A DNA stretch of 64,000 nt from Gemmatimonadota bacterium (GTDB taxonomy: Bacteria; Gemmatimonadota; Gemmatimonadetes; Gemmatimonadales; Gemmatimonadaceae): assembly GCA_016712265.1 (NCBI GenBank), contig JADJRJ010000030.1, forward strand, positions 310,001-374,000, in the 5' to 3' direction. Shown here in pieces: positions 1 through 10,805 of this stretch. Below the pieces are notes generated by a model. It was not told where the DNA came from. It searched no databases and saw only the letters and a program-made list of their open reading frames with translations. A program made the translations under genes and the position numbers. Each line of letters starts with the position of its first letter. The stretch's first letter is position 1.

Positions 1-2
1 CG

Positions 3-974
3 CTCATTGCCACGGCGCACCACCACGACGATCACATCGAAACCCTCGTGATGCGGACATTGCGTGGGGCCGGGGCGCGAGGCCTTGCGGGGCTCCGCCT
101 CTCTCCGCGTCCCGAAGTGCAGCTCCGGCGTCCGTTCCTCGCGGTCGACCGTCGGACCCTTGCCTCCTACGCCGCGGCGCACCGCATCCGTTGGATCGAA
201 GACCCCACGAACGCGGACCCGTCCTTCTTTCGCAATCGAGTGCGAAGGGACCTCTTGCCTGCACTGGAGGCGGTGCATGCCACCTTCTCGCGAGATATGG
301 ATCAGCTCAGCGCGCGGGCGGCCACGCTGCGTGCGGAGCTTGACCGTACGGTTGCCACGCTGGAGCGCGGCATCGTTGGGGGGGTGGTCCGCGTCGATCC
401 GTCGCTGCTGACCCTGCCTGCGGCCGGGCGCGCGCTGGTTTGGGGGGCGATCCTGCAGCGCGCCGGCGTGGTGCTCGACCGCCGCGGTTACGAGCGGCTT
501 GGCGAGCTCGGCGTCATGATGGCGGGTGACGAGGTGCAGTTGTCCGGCCGTGTCTCCGTCGCACGGACGTCGGACTTCGTCTGCATTCATCGCCAGCGCG
601 GGACCTGGGCGCCACGTGAGTTGGCGGAAGGGACGGTGCGGGTAGGCCCGTGGAGGTTTGCCGTGTGCGAAGCCCGCGGGGTGGCCGACACTTGGGGGGC
701 GTGGGGGTGGCCGGCACCAAAGGAGGGCGTCTCCTGGCTGCTGCGTCCCTGGCGCGGAGGGGATCGGTGGCGGGGGCCCGGCTGCGACGCGCCACGGCTC
801 GTGGCACGATTTCTCGCGGAGGCCGGTGTTCCGGCTTCTGCACGAGAGGGGTGGCCAGTGGTCGAGACAAACGGCGAGATTGTCTGGGTTCCTGGAACAC
901 GCCGCGCTCCCGCGGCGCCCGCATCACCCGGAGGGGTGTTTCGACTGGTGCGTTGTGACTTCATCGATCGCTGA
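3..974 (+). CDS. tilS: tRNA(Ile)-lysidine synthase TilS, 5' end missing
   Basis: This is the C-terminal 323 residues of TilS, open to the left edge of the window. TilS converts the wobble C34 of the CAU-anticodon tRNA-Ile to lysidine using ATP, so that the tRNA reads AUA. The visible part opens with ATAHHHDDHIETLVMR, matching the TilS motif ATAHHxDDQxET that follows the N-terminal P-loop. It continues with a region rich in basic and Arg/Leu residues (ENRVRRDLLP-like, here FRNRVRRDLLPALE) and a poorly conserved C-terminal TilS domain. The P-loop SGGxDS and the start codon lie upstream of the window. The last 20 bases overlap the start of hpt, and tilS-hpt-ftsH is a common bacterial gene order. 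Confident on family; the gene is partial only because of the window edge. Confidence 0.93.
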   Translation, partial: LIATAHHHDDHIETLVMRTLRGAGARGLAGLRLSPRPEVQLRRPFLAVDRRTLASYAAAHRIRWIEDPTNADPSFFRNRVRRDLLPALEAVHATFSRDMDQLSARAATLRAELDRTVATLERGIVGGVVRVDPSLLTLPAAGRALVWGAILQRAGVVLDRRGYERLGELGVMMAGDEVQLSGRVSVARTSDFVCIHRQRGTWAPRELAEGTVRVGPWRFAVCEARGVADTWGAWGWPAPKEGVSWLLRPWRGGDRWRGPGCDAPRLVARFLAEAGVPASAREGWPVVETNGEIVWVPGTRRAPAAPASPGGVFRLVRCDFIDR

Positions 975-1506
975 TCCTCGCCTGTTGGGGCGAACCGTCC
1001 GCCGGGTGGTGTTCACCGAGGCGGAGATCGCGCAGCGCGCGCGGGAACTGGGCGAGCAGATCACGGATGCGTACCCAGAGGGCGAGCTCCTCGTCCTGGG
1101 GCTGCTCAAGGGGAGCTTCATCTTCGTTTCTGACCTGGTCCGCGCGATTCGGCGGCCGTTACAAGTGGACTTCCTCGTCGTGTCATCCTACGGGAACGAG
1201 ATGGTCTCCAGCGGGAACGTGAAGCTCGTGTACGATCCCGAGACGCAGCTGGCGGGGAAGCACATCCTCTTGGTGGAGGACATCGTGGACTCGGGCCGGA
1301 CCCTGGCCCGGGTGATCGAGATCCTCAAGGGCCGCGGACCCCGTTCCATAGAAGTTTGTGCCTTACTCGACAAGCACGACCGCACGTTTTTGACGAGTCC
1401 CCCCCGGTTTCTCGGGTTCGATGCACCCAACGAGTTCCTTGTGGGGTATGGGTTGGATCATGCGGAGAACTTTCGGCATTTACCGTACGTAGCATCCTTG
1501 CAGTAG
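955..1506 (+). CDS. hpt: Hypoxanthine(-guanine) phosphoribosyltransferase
   Basis: This enzyme salvages hypoxanthine or guanine by joining the base to PRPP, giving IMP or GMP in the cytoplasm. The 183-residue product has the standard length. It carries the type I phosphoribosyltransferase PRPP loop VEDIVDSGRTL at residues 107-117, the early LKGSFIF loop, and the Lys/Asp purine-binding region near DKHDRTFL. I chose the GTG at 955, which overlaps the end of tilS by 20 bases, because the frame further upstream is unlike any HPRT and runs inside tilS. It sits between tilS and ftsH, the usual bacterial arrangement. Whether it prefers guanine or hypoxanthine cannot be read from the sequence. Confidence 0.95.
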   Translation: MTSSIADPRLLGRTVRRVVFTEAEIAQRARELGEQITDAYPEGELLVLGLLKGSFIFVSDLVRAIRRPLQVDFLVVSSYGNEMVSSGNVKLVYDPETQLAGKHILLVEDIVDSGRTLARVIEILKGRGPRSIEVCALLDKHDRTFLTSPPRFLGFDAPNEFLVGYGLDHAENFRHLPYVASLQ

Positions 1507-1521
1507 CTCATCTGGACTTAC

Positions 1522-3495
<1,974 letters not shown>

Positions 3496-3518
3496 GGCCA
3501 GCGCCTAACGGCATCCGC

Positions 3519-3550
3519 AACGCCCCCGCGCTACCCGGCGTGGGGGCGTT
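3519..3550 (+). terminator. Hairpin after ftsH
   Basis: AACGCCCCC at 3519-3527 is complementary to GGGGGCGTT at 3542-3550, giving a 9-bp GC-rich stem just after the ftsH stop and before the next gene. There is no clear T-run after it (ACGTTTGG follows), so it may be a weak terminator, an attenuator or an mRNA 3' stabiliser. Confidence 0.5.
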
Positions 3551-3562
3551 ACGTTTGGGGCC

Positions 3563-5503
3563 ATGTGGCCTGCCGTTCGTGCGTGGGGGCGAGCCCACCC
3601 AGGTTGGGTGGGCGGGATGCTCCTGCTCGTGGCCTACGGCGCGACCCTGGCGCCCGGCGTGACCCTCTGGGACGCTGGGGAGTTCCTGGCGGCCATCCGC
3701 ACGCTCGGTGTTCCACACCCACCCGGCACGCCGCTGTTCGTCGTTGCGGCGCGGGCCTGGGCCAACTTGTGGAGTCCGTTGCTGCCGTTCGCCACCGCGG
3801 TCAACCTGGCGTCCGCCGTTGCGACCGCCGCGGGGTGCGGACTCGTGGCGACCGTCGTCGCCCGCGCCCACGGCCCGCTGGCGGTGCTGGTGGCCTCCGT
3901 GGTCGGTGGCGTCGGGTTTACCGTCTGGTCGAGCGCCACGGAGACCGAGGTGTACGGTTGGGCCTTGCTCTTGATGGCGCTGATGCTGTGGGTCGCGGAC
4001 CGCGCCGGCACCCGATGGTCCAGTCGCCATCATGCGCTGATGTGTTTCCTCTTTGGTCTTGCCGTCCCGCTGCACATGAGTGCACTCGTCGCAGGTCCCG
4101 CGGCCGTTCTCCTCGCCGCGACGGACCTCGGTGGGAGCGTGTCGTGGCGGCGGGTGAGTGCCGGCGCCGGCGTGTGGTTGTTGGGCGTCGCGGTCGGAAC
4201 GGTGTCCTGGGCGCCGGCCCTCCTGGGGGTGCTGCTGTTCGCCGCATCGCACGGCGGCGGCGGGGAGGGTCCCGAGGTGGTTCGGTGGGGTGCCATGGCG
4301 TTGCTCCTCGGGGCCTCGTTCCTCGGCGTCATGTACGTCGTCGCCACGGGAGATCCGGTCATCAACCAGGGGGATCCGTCCACCTGGTCACGCTTCCAGG
4401 CGGTGGTCGCGCGCTCCCAGTACGACGTGCCCGGCCTGTTGCCGCGACGAGCGCCGCCGTGGCTACAGGTCGGAAACATCCTGCAATACCTCGACTGGCA
4501 GTATGCCCGCGGGTGGTCCGACGCTGTCGGCGCAAGTTGGCGTCGCACCCCGCTCACCCTGATCCTGGTCATGTTCGGGCTGTTCGGGGCCCGGAGCCAT
4601 CGTGAGGCGGACCCTCGGACGTTCCGGGCCGTGCTGCTCTTCGTGCTGTGCACGTCACTTGGGGTCGTCGCCGTGCTCAACCTCCGGGCGGGTCCCTCGT
4701 ATGGCTGGGGGGTAGTGCCGGACGGTGCGTTGCGGGAGGCGCGGGAACGAGACTACTTCTTCGCGCCCTTTTTTGTGGCGTGGGGCGCCTGGGTCGCCGT
4801 CGGGCTGCACCGCGCCATGCACCGCGTGCCGCTCGCCGCGCTCGGCGTCGTTGGCTTGCTCGCCGTGTCCAACGTGGGGGCGACCTCCCGACGCGATCCC
4901 GCGCGCGCCCCGCTGGCCCGCACCTTGGGCCTGGCGATGCTCGACGGTTCTCCACCTAACTCCGTTCTGCTGCTCGCGGGCGACAACGATGCCTATGCCA
5001 CCTGGTACCTCCAGGAGGTGGAAGGCGTCCGGCGCGACGTCGTGACCGTGGTCGTGCCATTGCTGCCGGCGGACTGGTACCGCGCCCAGCTCCGGGATCG
5101 GCACCAGCTGTTTGTCGCAGGTGATGAACAGGGGTGGGTGTCCACGGCAGATGCGCTCCGGCGGATCGGACTCGCGACGACGTCGTTGGGTCGTCCACTC
5201 GTCGTGTCAACCGCGCTTGGTGTCTCCCAGCGAGAGGCGATTTCCGGCGGGCAGGGATGGCGCTTCCGAGGGCACCTGTTCGAACGCTCCGGGAGCGCCC
5301 TGTCCGCCGATTCGGCCAGTGTCATGCGAGCCCGCGCACTGGTCCTGGGGGTGGCCGCCAGCGCCCAGGTGCCGCGCGGGGCCGACCCGACGGAGGAGTA
5401 CGTCTGGCGCCTCTTGCGGTGTCCCGAGGTCTGGATTTCTCGTCAGGCGCTCGGTGGCGAGGACGAGTCCGGCTTACTTGAATCGACCTGTAACTACAGG
5501 TAA
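3563..5503 (+). CDS. DUF2723 multi-pass membrane protein, probable glycosyltransferase
   Basis: A 646-residue polytopic membrane protein. The N-terminal loop after the first membrane segment reads TLWDAGEFLAAI..GVPHPPGTPLF (Asp37, Glu40, His52). This is the hallmark of DUF2723 proteins and resembles the catalytic first loop of GT-C glycosyltransferases. DUF2723 is shared with animal TMEM260, a protein O-mannosyltransferase, so a lipid-linked sugar transferase acting at the outer membrane face is plausible. Many hydrophobic segments fill residues 15-470. A soluble C-terminal region of about 170 residues begins around the segment NSVLLLAGDNDAYATWYLQ. It stands alone between the ftsH hairpin and yggS. 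The acceptor protein or sugar cannot be inferred. Confidence 0.8.
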   Translation: MWPAVRAWGRAHPGWVGGMLLLVAYGATLAPGVTLWDAGEFLAAIRTLGVPHPPGTPLFVVAARAWANLWSPLLPFATAVNLASAVATAAGCGLVATVVARAHGPLAVLVASVVGGVGFTVWSSATETEVYGWALLLMALMLWVADRAGTRWSSRHHALMCFLFGLAVPLHMSALVAGPAAVLLAATDLGGSVSWRRVSAGAGVWLLGVAVGTVSWAPALLGVLLFAASHGGGGEGPEVVRWGAMALLLGASFLGVMYVVATGDPVINQGDPSTWSRFQAVVARSQYDVPGLLPRRAPPWLQVGNILQYLDWQYARGWSDAVGASWRRTPLTLILVMFGLFGARSHREADPRTFRAVLLFVLCTSLGVVAVLNLRAGPSYGWGVVPDGALREARERDYFFAPFFVAWGAWVAVGLHRAMHRVPLAALGVVGLLAVSNVGATSRRDPARAPLARTLGLAMLDGSPPNSVLLLAGDNDAYATWYLQEVEGVRRDVVTVVVPLLPADWYRAQLRDRHQLFVAGDEQGWVSTADALRRIGLATTSLGRPLVVSTALGVSQREAISGGQGWRFRGHLFERSGSALSADSASVMRARALVLGVAASAQVPRGADPTEEYVWRLLRCPEVWISRQALGGEDESGLLESTCNYR

Positions 5504-5514
5504 TTTCACGCGTT

Positions 5515-6195
5515 ATGCCATTCTCGGGACTGCCGGAGCGGGTCGCCGCCATTCGCGAGGTCGTGAGCGCGGCGGTGCAACGGGGTGGCCACGGTCAGCA
5601 CGTCGAGATCGTGGCGGTGACCAAGACATACGGTCCCGACGCCGTGGTGGCCGCCTGGAATGCCGGGCTCGCGTCGGTCGGCGAGAACCGGATCCAGGAA
5701 GCGCTCGACAAGATGGGGCAGGTGACGGTTCCCGTTCAGTGGCACCTCATCGGGCATTTGCAGCGGAACAAGGCACGACATGTGGAGCGATTCCACCTTG
5801 TGCATTCGGTGGACAGCCTCCGCCTGGCGCAGGCGGTCGATGAGGTTGGCAGGGCGCGCGGCGTGCCGGTTCAGGCTCTGATCCAGGTGAACACCACCGG
5901 GGAAGAGTCGAAAGGGGGATTTTCCCTGGCGGAGCTCGCGACGCACGCAGAAGCGCTCTCCCGGCTTGGAGGCCTGCACGTGAAGGGAGTCATGACGATG
6001 GCGCCGCTGGGCGCGACCGAGACCGTCCTGCGGGAGGCATTCGGGCGGGCACGCGACGCGCGCGACCTGCTCCGTCAGGGTGGGCTCGATGCGTCCGAGC
6101 TGTCCATGGGGATGTCAGGCGACTACGAGGTCGCGGTCGAGGAAGGGGCGACGATGATTCGCCTGGGAACCATTCTATTCGGAGCACGCCACTGA
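5515..6195 (+). CDS. yggS: YggS/PLPBP-family pyridoxal-phosphate binding protein
   Basis: A 226-residue single-domain PLP protein with an alanine-racemase-like barrel. The PLP-binding lysine is Lys37 in VAVTKTYG. The family signatures SVGENRIQEAL, WHLIGHLQRNKA and the C-terminal SMGMSGDYEVAVEEGATMIRLGT are all present. Proteins of this family buffer free PLP and affect amino-acid homeostasis; no catalytic reaction is established. The gene shares its stop with the start of the DivIVA-domain gene (TGATG, 6193-6197). YggS next to DivIVA is familiar from cell-division clusters of other bacteria, although here the pair is about 25 kb from the dcw genes. Confidence 0.93.
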   Translation: MPFSGLPERVAAIREVVSAAVQRGGHGQHVEIVAVTKTYGPDAVVAAWNAGLASVGENRIQEALDKMGQVTVPVQWHLIGHLQRNKARHVERFHLVHSVDSLRLAQAVDEVGRARGVPVQALIQVNTTGEESKGGFSLAELATHAEALSRLGGLHVKGVMTMAPLGATETVLREAFGRARDARDLLRQGGLDASELSMGMSGDYEVAVEEGATMIRLGTILFGARH

Positions 6196-6743
6196 TGGCC
6201 GACGAGTCCTTTCACCTCACACCGCTCGATATTCGGCGGTACGACTTTGGGTCGGCCCTGCGCGGGTACGATCGCGCGCGGGTCGACCAGTTCCGGGAAC
6301 AGGTCGCCGCCGAGGTCGAGCGGCTCACCAAACAGGTGCAAGGCCTGGAGGGTCGTGCGCAGGGTTTCCATGAGCAGCTGCGGGCGTTCCGCGAGCGCGA
6401 CAAGGCGATCAACGAGGCCTTGATTTCCGCGCAGCAGCTGCGCGCGGAAACGCGCGAACAAGCCGAACGCGAAGCGCAGCTCATACTTCGCGAGGCGCGC
6501 GCGGAGGCGGAGCGCCTCGCCGCGCAGGGCCGGGGCGAGTTGAGCAAGATTGAGACCGAGTTGGACGCCATGCAGCGCCAGCGGCGCTCGTACTTGCTCC
6601 AGCTGCGTGCAATGATCGAACGGCAGTTGGCCGACGTCGAGGCGGCCGAGACCATGGCACCCCCGGTGCTGCGCGCCGCGCCCGATGCGCCTGCCGGGAC
6701 GACCGCTGCCCCGGCCTGGCTGGACTCGCTCGACAAGGACTGA
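6195..6743 (+). CDS. DivIVA-domain coiled-coil protein
   Basis: A 182-residue protein that begins with a DivIVA N-terminal lipid-binding motif (DIRRYDFGSALRGYDRARVDQF, about residues 10-31). A long charged coiled coil follows from about 35 to 145, then a Pro/Ala-rich tail. DivIVA proteins recognise negatively curved membrane at poles and septa and recruit other factors. It is translationally coupled to yggS by a 1-base overlap and lies 17 bases before the purine nucleoside phosphorylase gene. Because the nearby chemosensory cluster carries a polarity GTPase (MglA), a role as a polar landmark is a reasonable guess but only a guess. Confidence 0.85.
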   Translation: MADESFHLTPLDIRRYDFGSALRGYDRARVDQFREQVAAEVERLTKQVQGLEGRAQGFHEQLRAFRERDKAINEALISAQQLRAETREQAEREAQLILREARAEAERLAAQGRGELSKIETELDAMQRQRRSYLLQLRAMIERQLADVEAAETMAPPVLRAAPDAPAGTTAAPAWLDSLDKD

Positions 6744-6760
6744 CGACACCAACCCCACTC

Positions 6761-7591
6761 ATGGACACGACACCACACACGTTCGAGGCGATCGAACGCG
6801 CGGCCGCCGCGGTGCGTGCGCGATTTGCGCGCACGCCGGACGTCGCCATCATCCTCGGGACCGGCCTCGGCGGGTTGGGGCAGCAGATCGCCGCCGAGAC
6901 CACGATCGAGTATCGCGACATCCCCGGATTTCCCCTCTCCACGGTGGAGTCGCATGCGGGACGCTTGATCTGCGGCACCCTGGGTGGCAAGTCGGTCATC
7001 GCGATGCAGGGGCGGTTTCATCGCTACGAGGGGTATTCTCTCCAGCAAGTCACCTTTCCCGTCCGCGTCCTGCGTGCGTTAGGCGCGTCGACCCTGGTGG
7101 TGTCGAACGCGTGCGGGGGGATGCATCCGTTGTGGGCGGCGGGCGACCTTATGCTCATCGCGGACCACATCAACCTGCTCGGAGACAATCCGCTCATCGG
7201 TCGTAACGATGACCGACTCGGCCCTCGCTTTCCGGACATGTCGGACCCGTACGATCGCGGGTTGCGCGATGTCGCGCGGGCGGAGGCGCGGCGTCTGGGG
7301 CTCACCCTGCGCGAAGGCGTGTACGTCGCGGTCACCGGGCCATGCCTGGAGACCCGCGCCGAGTATCGTTTTTTGCGCGGTATCGGCGCCGATGTGGTCG
7401 GCATGTCGACTGTCCCCGAGGTGATTGTCGCGGTGCACGGCGGGATGAAGGTGCTCGGCGTTTCCATCATCACCGACATGTGCCTGCCGGACGCGCTGGA
7501 GCCGGCGAGTGTCGAGCACATCATCGCGGTGGCCGGTCGGGCGGAACCGCACTTGACCGCCCTCATCGCCGCCGTGGTGGAAAAGCTGTGA
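6761..7591 (+). CDS. punA: Purine nucleoside phosphorylase (trimeric, PNP family 2)
   Basis: This enzyme cleaves purine (deoxy)ribonucleosides with phosphate to the base and (deoxy)ribose 1-phosphate. The 276-residue product has the trimeric-PNP phosphate loop IILGTGLGGLG (residues 28-38), the SNACGGMHPLWAAGDLMLIADHIN block and the base-site segment VVGMSTVPEV. The sugar 1-phosphate it releases is the substrate of the phosphopentomutase encoded at 62154, although the two genes are 55 kb apart in this window. Its stop overlaps the GTG start of ileS (GTGA). Inosine/guanosine specificity is expected from the family but not proven here. Confidence 0.93.
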   Translation: MDTTPHTFEAIERAAAAVRARFARTPDVAIILGTGLGGLGQQIAAETTIEYRDIPGFPLSTVESHAGRLICGTLGGKSVIAMQGRFHRYEGYSLQQVTFPVRVLRALGASTLVVSNACGGMHPLWAAGDLMLIADHINLLGDNPLIGRNDDRLGPRFPDMSDPYDRGLRDVARAEARRLGLTLREGVYVAVTGPCLETRAEYRFLRGIGADVVGMSTVPEVIVAVHGGMKVLGVSIITDMCLPDALEPASVEHIIAVAGRAEPHLTALIAAVVEKL

Positions 7592-10500
7592 CCGAGGCGC
7601 GGTTCCGCCTGCTGGCGCCCGATCGTCGCGCCGACGACCTCGAGCAAGAGGTCCTCACCTGGTGGCGCACCGAGCGGTTGTTCGAGCAGCAACTCGAGCA
7701 ACGCCGCGCGGGCACGCCCTGGATCTTCTTTGATGGGCCCCCGACGGCCAACGGTCGTCCCGGGATCCACCACGTCTTTGCCCGCACGGTGAAGGACCTG
7801 TTTTGTCGCCACCGCGCGATGCACGGGCATCATGTGCCGCGCAAGGCCGGGTGGGACACGCACGGCCTGCCGGTGGAGATTGAGGTCGAGAAGGCGCTGG
7901 GGATCAAGGGCAAACAGGACATCGAGCGCCTTGGGGTGGAGGCGTTCAACCAGCGGTGCCGCGAAAGCGTGTGGACCTACCGTGCGGACTGGGAACGGCT
8001 GTGCGAGCGGATTGCGCATTGGATGGATTACGAGCATCCGTATGTCACGTACACGAACGAGTACATCGAGAGCGAGTGGTGGGCGCTCAAGGTGATACAC
8101 GAGCGTGGGCTCCTCTATCGCGGCCACAAGATCCTTCCGTACTGCGCACGCTGTGGGACGGCACTGTCGTCCCATGAGTTGTCGCTGGGCTACAAGGAGG
8201 TCGAGGACCCCTCGATCTACGTGACGATGGACCTCGTGCATGACGGTGGAGTGCGCCGCCGCCTGCTCGTGTGGACGACCACGCCGTGGACTCTGGTGTC
8301 CAACGTGGCGCTCGCGGTCCATCCGGACCTGGCCTACGTGGAGCTGCAGAAGAAGGGGACCACCGACTGGACGCTGATCCTGGCGGAGGCGCGCGCTGCT
8401 GCGGTGTTGGGTGCGGACTACCAGGATCGATGGGACGTGGTGTGGCAGATGGATGGGCGCGCATTGGCCGGCCAGCGCTATCGTCGACCCCTGGACCTGG
8501 TGCCGATTCCGTCGGGAGCGGGAGACCATGAGGTGGTCGTCACGGCGGAGTTTGTCACGGCGACCGATGGGAGCGGGATCGTCCACATGGCGCCGGCCTT
8601 CGGCGTGGACGACTACGCCACGGGGCAGGCGCATGACCTGGCCATGCTGCAACCGGTGAACGCCCGGGGGGCCTTTGAAGACCAGGTGCCGTTGGTCGGC
8701 GGCAAATGGATCAAGGAGGCGGACCCCATCCTGATCGAGGAGCTGCGGCGGCGGGACGCGTTGTGGAAGGCCCAGGTGGCCATGCACGACTACCCGCACT
8801 GCTGGCGATGTGGAACACCACTCATCTACTACGCGCGCGAATCGAAGTTCGTACGCACGACGGCGCTGCGCGACGAGATGCTACGCCGGAACGGGCGGAT
8901 GGACTGGCACCCGGAGGAGATCGGGACCGGTCGTTTTGGTGAGTGGCTCGCGAACAACGTCGACTGGGCAATTTCCCGCGATCGGTATTGGGGGACGCCA
9001 CTGCCGGTCTGGGTCTGCGACCGGGAGACGGCGCACCGCGACGTCATCGGGTCATACGCCGAGCTCGCGGAACGGGTGGGGCACCCACTCCCGCCGGACT
9101 TTGATCCGCATAAGCCCTTCATCGACAAGTGGACCTGGCCGTGCACCCGCTGTCCGGGGACGATGGTCCGGGTGCCGGAAGTCATCGATGCCTGGTTCGA
9201 CTCCGGGGCAATGCCGTTCGCCCAGTGGCACTACCCGTTTGAGAATCGCGAGATCGTGGAGTCGCAGTTTCCGGCGGACTTCATTGCCGAGGGCCTCGAC
9301 CAGACCCGTGGGTGGTTCTATTCGCTGATCGCCATCAGCACCGCGCTCGGTGATGCCCTCCCCAACAACACCTTCGGGAAGGGGGCGGGGCCGCGTGAGA
9401 CGGCGCCGTTCCGCACCGTGGTGGTGAACGACCTCGTGACCGACGCCAACGGCCAGAAGATGTCGAAGTCGCGGGGGAATACCGTCAATCCGTTCGAGGT
9501 CGTCGAGCGACACGGGGCGGATGCGGTGCGCTTGTTCCTCGTGGCGTCGTCCTCGCTTGGCGTGTCGAAGCGCTTCGACGAGCAGGTCATTCGCGACACG
9601 GCGGCGGGCTTCCTCGTCACCCTGAAGAACGTCTACTCCGGGATCTTCGCGCAGTACGCCAACTACGGCTGGACGTCGGGGCAGCCGGCACCCGCCGTGG
9701 CCGACCGCCCCGCCATGGATCGCTGGATCCTGGCTCGACTCGGCAGCGTCGAGGCAGCCGTGGACGCGGCGCTCCTGGCGTTTGATGCCACGGCCGCCTC
9801 GCGCGGCATCATGCAGTTTGTGGTCGATGATGTTTCCAATTGGTATGTCCGCCAGTGTCGGGCGCGCTTCTACGAGGTGGCGGGAGAGGACAACCGTGCA
9901 GCGTTCGCGACGTTGCATGAGGTCCTCGCCACCACCTGTCGCCTGTTGTCCCCGATCGCCCCGTTTGTGAGCGACTGGATCTACCGGGAACTCACCGGCG
10001 GTTCGGTGCACCTCGCCGACTACCGGTCCGTCACGCCCCATCGCGACGCCGACCTCGAGGTGGCCATGGCGGAGGTGCGCGAGTTGTCCCGATTGGGTCG
10101 CGCGGCCCGGGAGGAGGCGGGCGTCAACGTCCGTCGTCCGCTCGGACATGCCGTGTGCGTCGTGCCCGCCGCACGCGCCGTCCACGTGGAACCGCTCCTG
10201 TCCATCCTGGCGACGGAGCTCAACATCAAGCAGGTCGTGCTGGCCTCCTCGGGGGACCAGCTGGTCACCCTGGAAGCCAAGGCGAACTTCAAGGCGTTAG
10301 GCAAGCGATTCGGCAAGGCGACGCCACTGGCGGCGAAGGCCGTCCAGGCGCTGTCGTCCGAGGCGGTCCGCCAGTTCGAACGTGGCGAAACTGTGACGAT
10401 CGTGGTCGAGGGCGCCGAGGCTGCCCTGGAGGCGGACGACCTGACGGTGGTGCGCCGCGCGGTGGGTGACCTCCTCGTCAAGGAGGCCGATGGCCGCTTT

Positions 10501-10803
10501 GTCGCCCTGGATCCCTCGGTCACCCCGGCGCTCCGGCGCGAGGGGCTGGCGCGGGAGCTCGTGAGTCGCGTCCAGCGCATGCGCAAAGACTCGGGATTTG
10601 CCGTCTCGGACCGGATTCGCCTGTGGGTCTGGGGGGATCCGGAGATCGAAGAGGCCGCTTCGGAGTATATTGGGTGGATTTCTGGAGAGGTCCTGGCGGC
10701 CCACCTGCAGCTTGGGGAGGCCCACGCTCCAGGTCACGTCGCGGCGCAATCCGTGGAGCTCGATGGACTCCAGGTGCGCGTCGCCCTCATCGTGGATCAG
10801 TAA
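7588..10803 (+). CDS. ileS: Isoleucyl-tRNA synthetase, class 2 (IleRS2) with GIHH signature
   Basis: IleRS charges tRNA-Ile and edits valine. The 1071-residue protein has the Rossmann fold with DGPPTANGRPGIHHV. The usual HxGH signature is replaced by GIHH at residues 59-62. KMSKS is intact at 624-628, and the CP1 editing domain contains the conserved threonine-rich segment WTTTPWTL. Overall features (WDTHGLPVEIEVEKALGI, the long C-terminal region) match the eukaryote-like IleRS2 type rather than E. coli-type IleRS1. IleRS2 enzymes resist mupirocin, and those with a GXHH motif have been described as hyper-resistant. The GTG start overlaps the punA stop by 4 bases. A TraR/DksA-like gene, lspA and rluD follow, extending the classic ileS-lspA order. 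Confidence 0.97.
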   Translation: MTEARFRLLAPDRRADDLEQEVLTWWRTERLFEQQLEQRRAGTPWIFFDGPPTANGRPGIHHVFARTVKDLFCRHRAMHGHHVPRKAGWDTHGLPVEIEVEKALGIKGKQDIERLGVEAFNQRCRESVWTYRADWERLCERIAHWMDYEHPYVTYTNEYIESEWWALKVIHERGLLYRGHKILPYCARCGTALSSHELSLGYKEVEDPSIYVTMDLVHDGGVRRRLLVWTTTPWTLVSNVALAVHPDLAYVELQKKGTTDWTLILAEARAAAVLGADYQDRWDVVWQMDGRALAGQRYRRPLDLVPIPSGAGDHEVVVTAEFVTATDGSGIVHMAPAFGVDDYATGQAHDLAMLQPVNARGAFEDQVPLVGGKWIKEADPILIEELRRRDALWKAQVAMHDYPHCWRCGTPLIYYARESKFVRTTALRDEMLRRNGRMDWHPEEIGTGRFGEWLANNVDWAISRDRYWGTPLPVWVCDRETAHRDVIGSYAELAERVGHPLPPDFDPHKPFIDKWTWPCTRCPGTMVRVPEVIDAWFDSGAMPFAQWHYPFENREIVESQFPADFIAEGLDQTRGWFYSLIAISTALGDALPNNTFGKGAGPRETAPFRTVVVNDLVTDANGQKMSKSRGNTVNPFEVVERHGADAVRLFLVASSSLGVSKRFDEQVIRDTAAGFLVTLKNVYSGIFAQYANYGWTSGQPAPAVADRPAMDRWILARLGSVEAAVDAALLAFDATAASRGIMQFVVDDVSNWYVRQCRARFYEVAGEDNRAAFATLHEVLATTCRLLSPIAPFVSDWIYRELTGGSVHLADYRSVTPHRDADLEVAMAEVRELSRLGRAAREEAGVNVRRPLGHAVCVVPAARAVHVEPLLSILATELNIKQVVLASSGDQLVTLEAKANFKALGKRFGKATPLAAKAVQALSSEAVRQFERGETVTIVVEGAEAALEADDLTVVRRAVGDLLVKEADGRFVALDPSVTPALRREGLARELVSRVQRMRKDSGFAVSDRIRLWVWGDPEIEEAASEYIGWISGEVLAAHLQLGEAHAPGHVAAQSVELDGLQVRVALIVDQ

Positions 10804-10805
10804 CG

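Noticed and set aside
658..954. N-terminal extension of hpt into tilS
   Set aside because: The added residues overlap the conserved tilS frame and do not resemble phosphoribosyltransferases.
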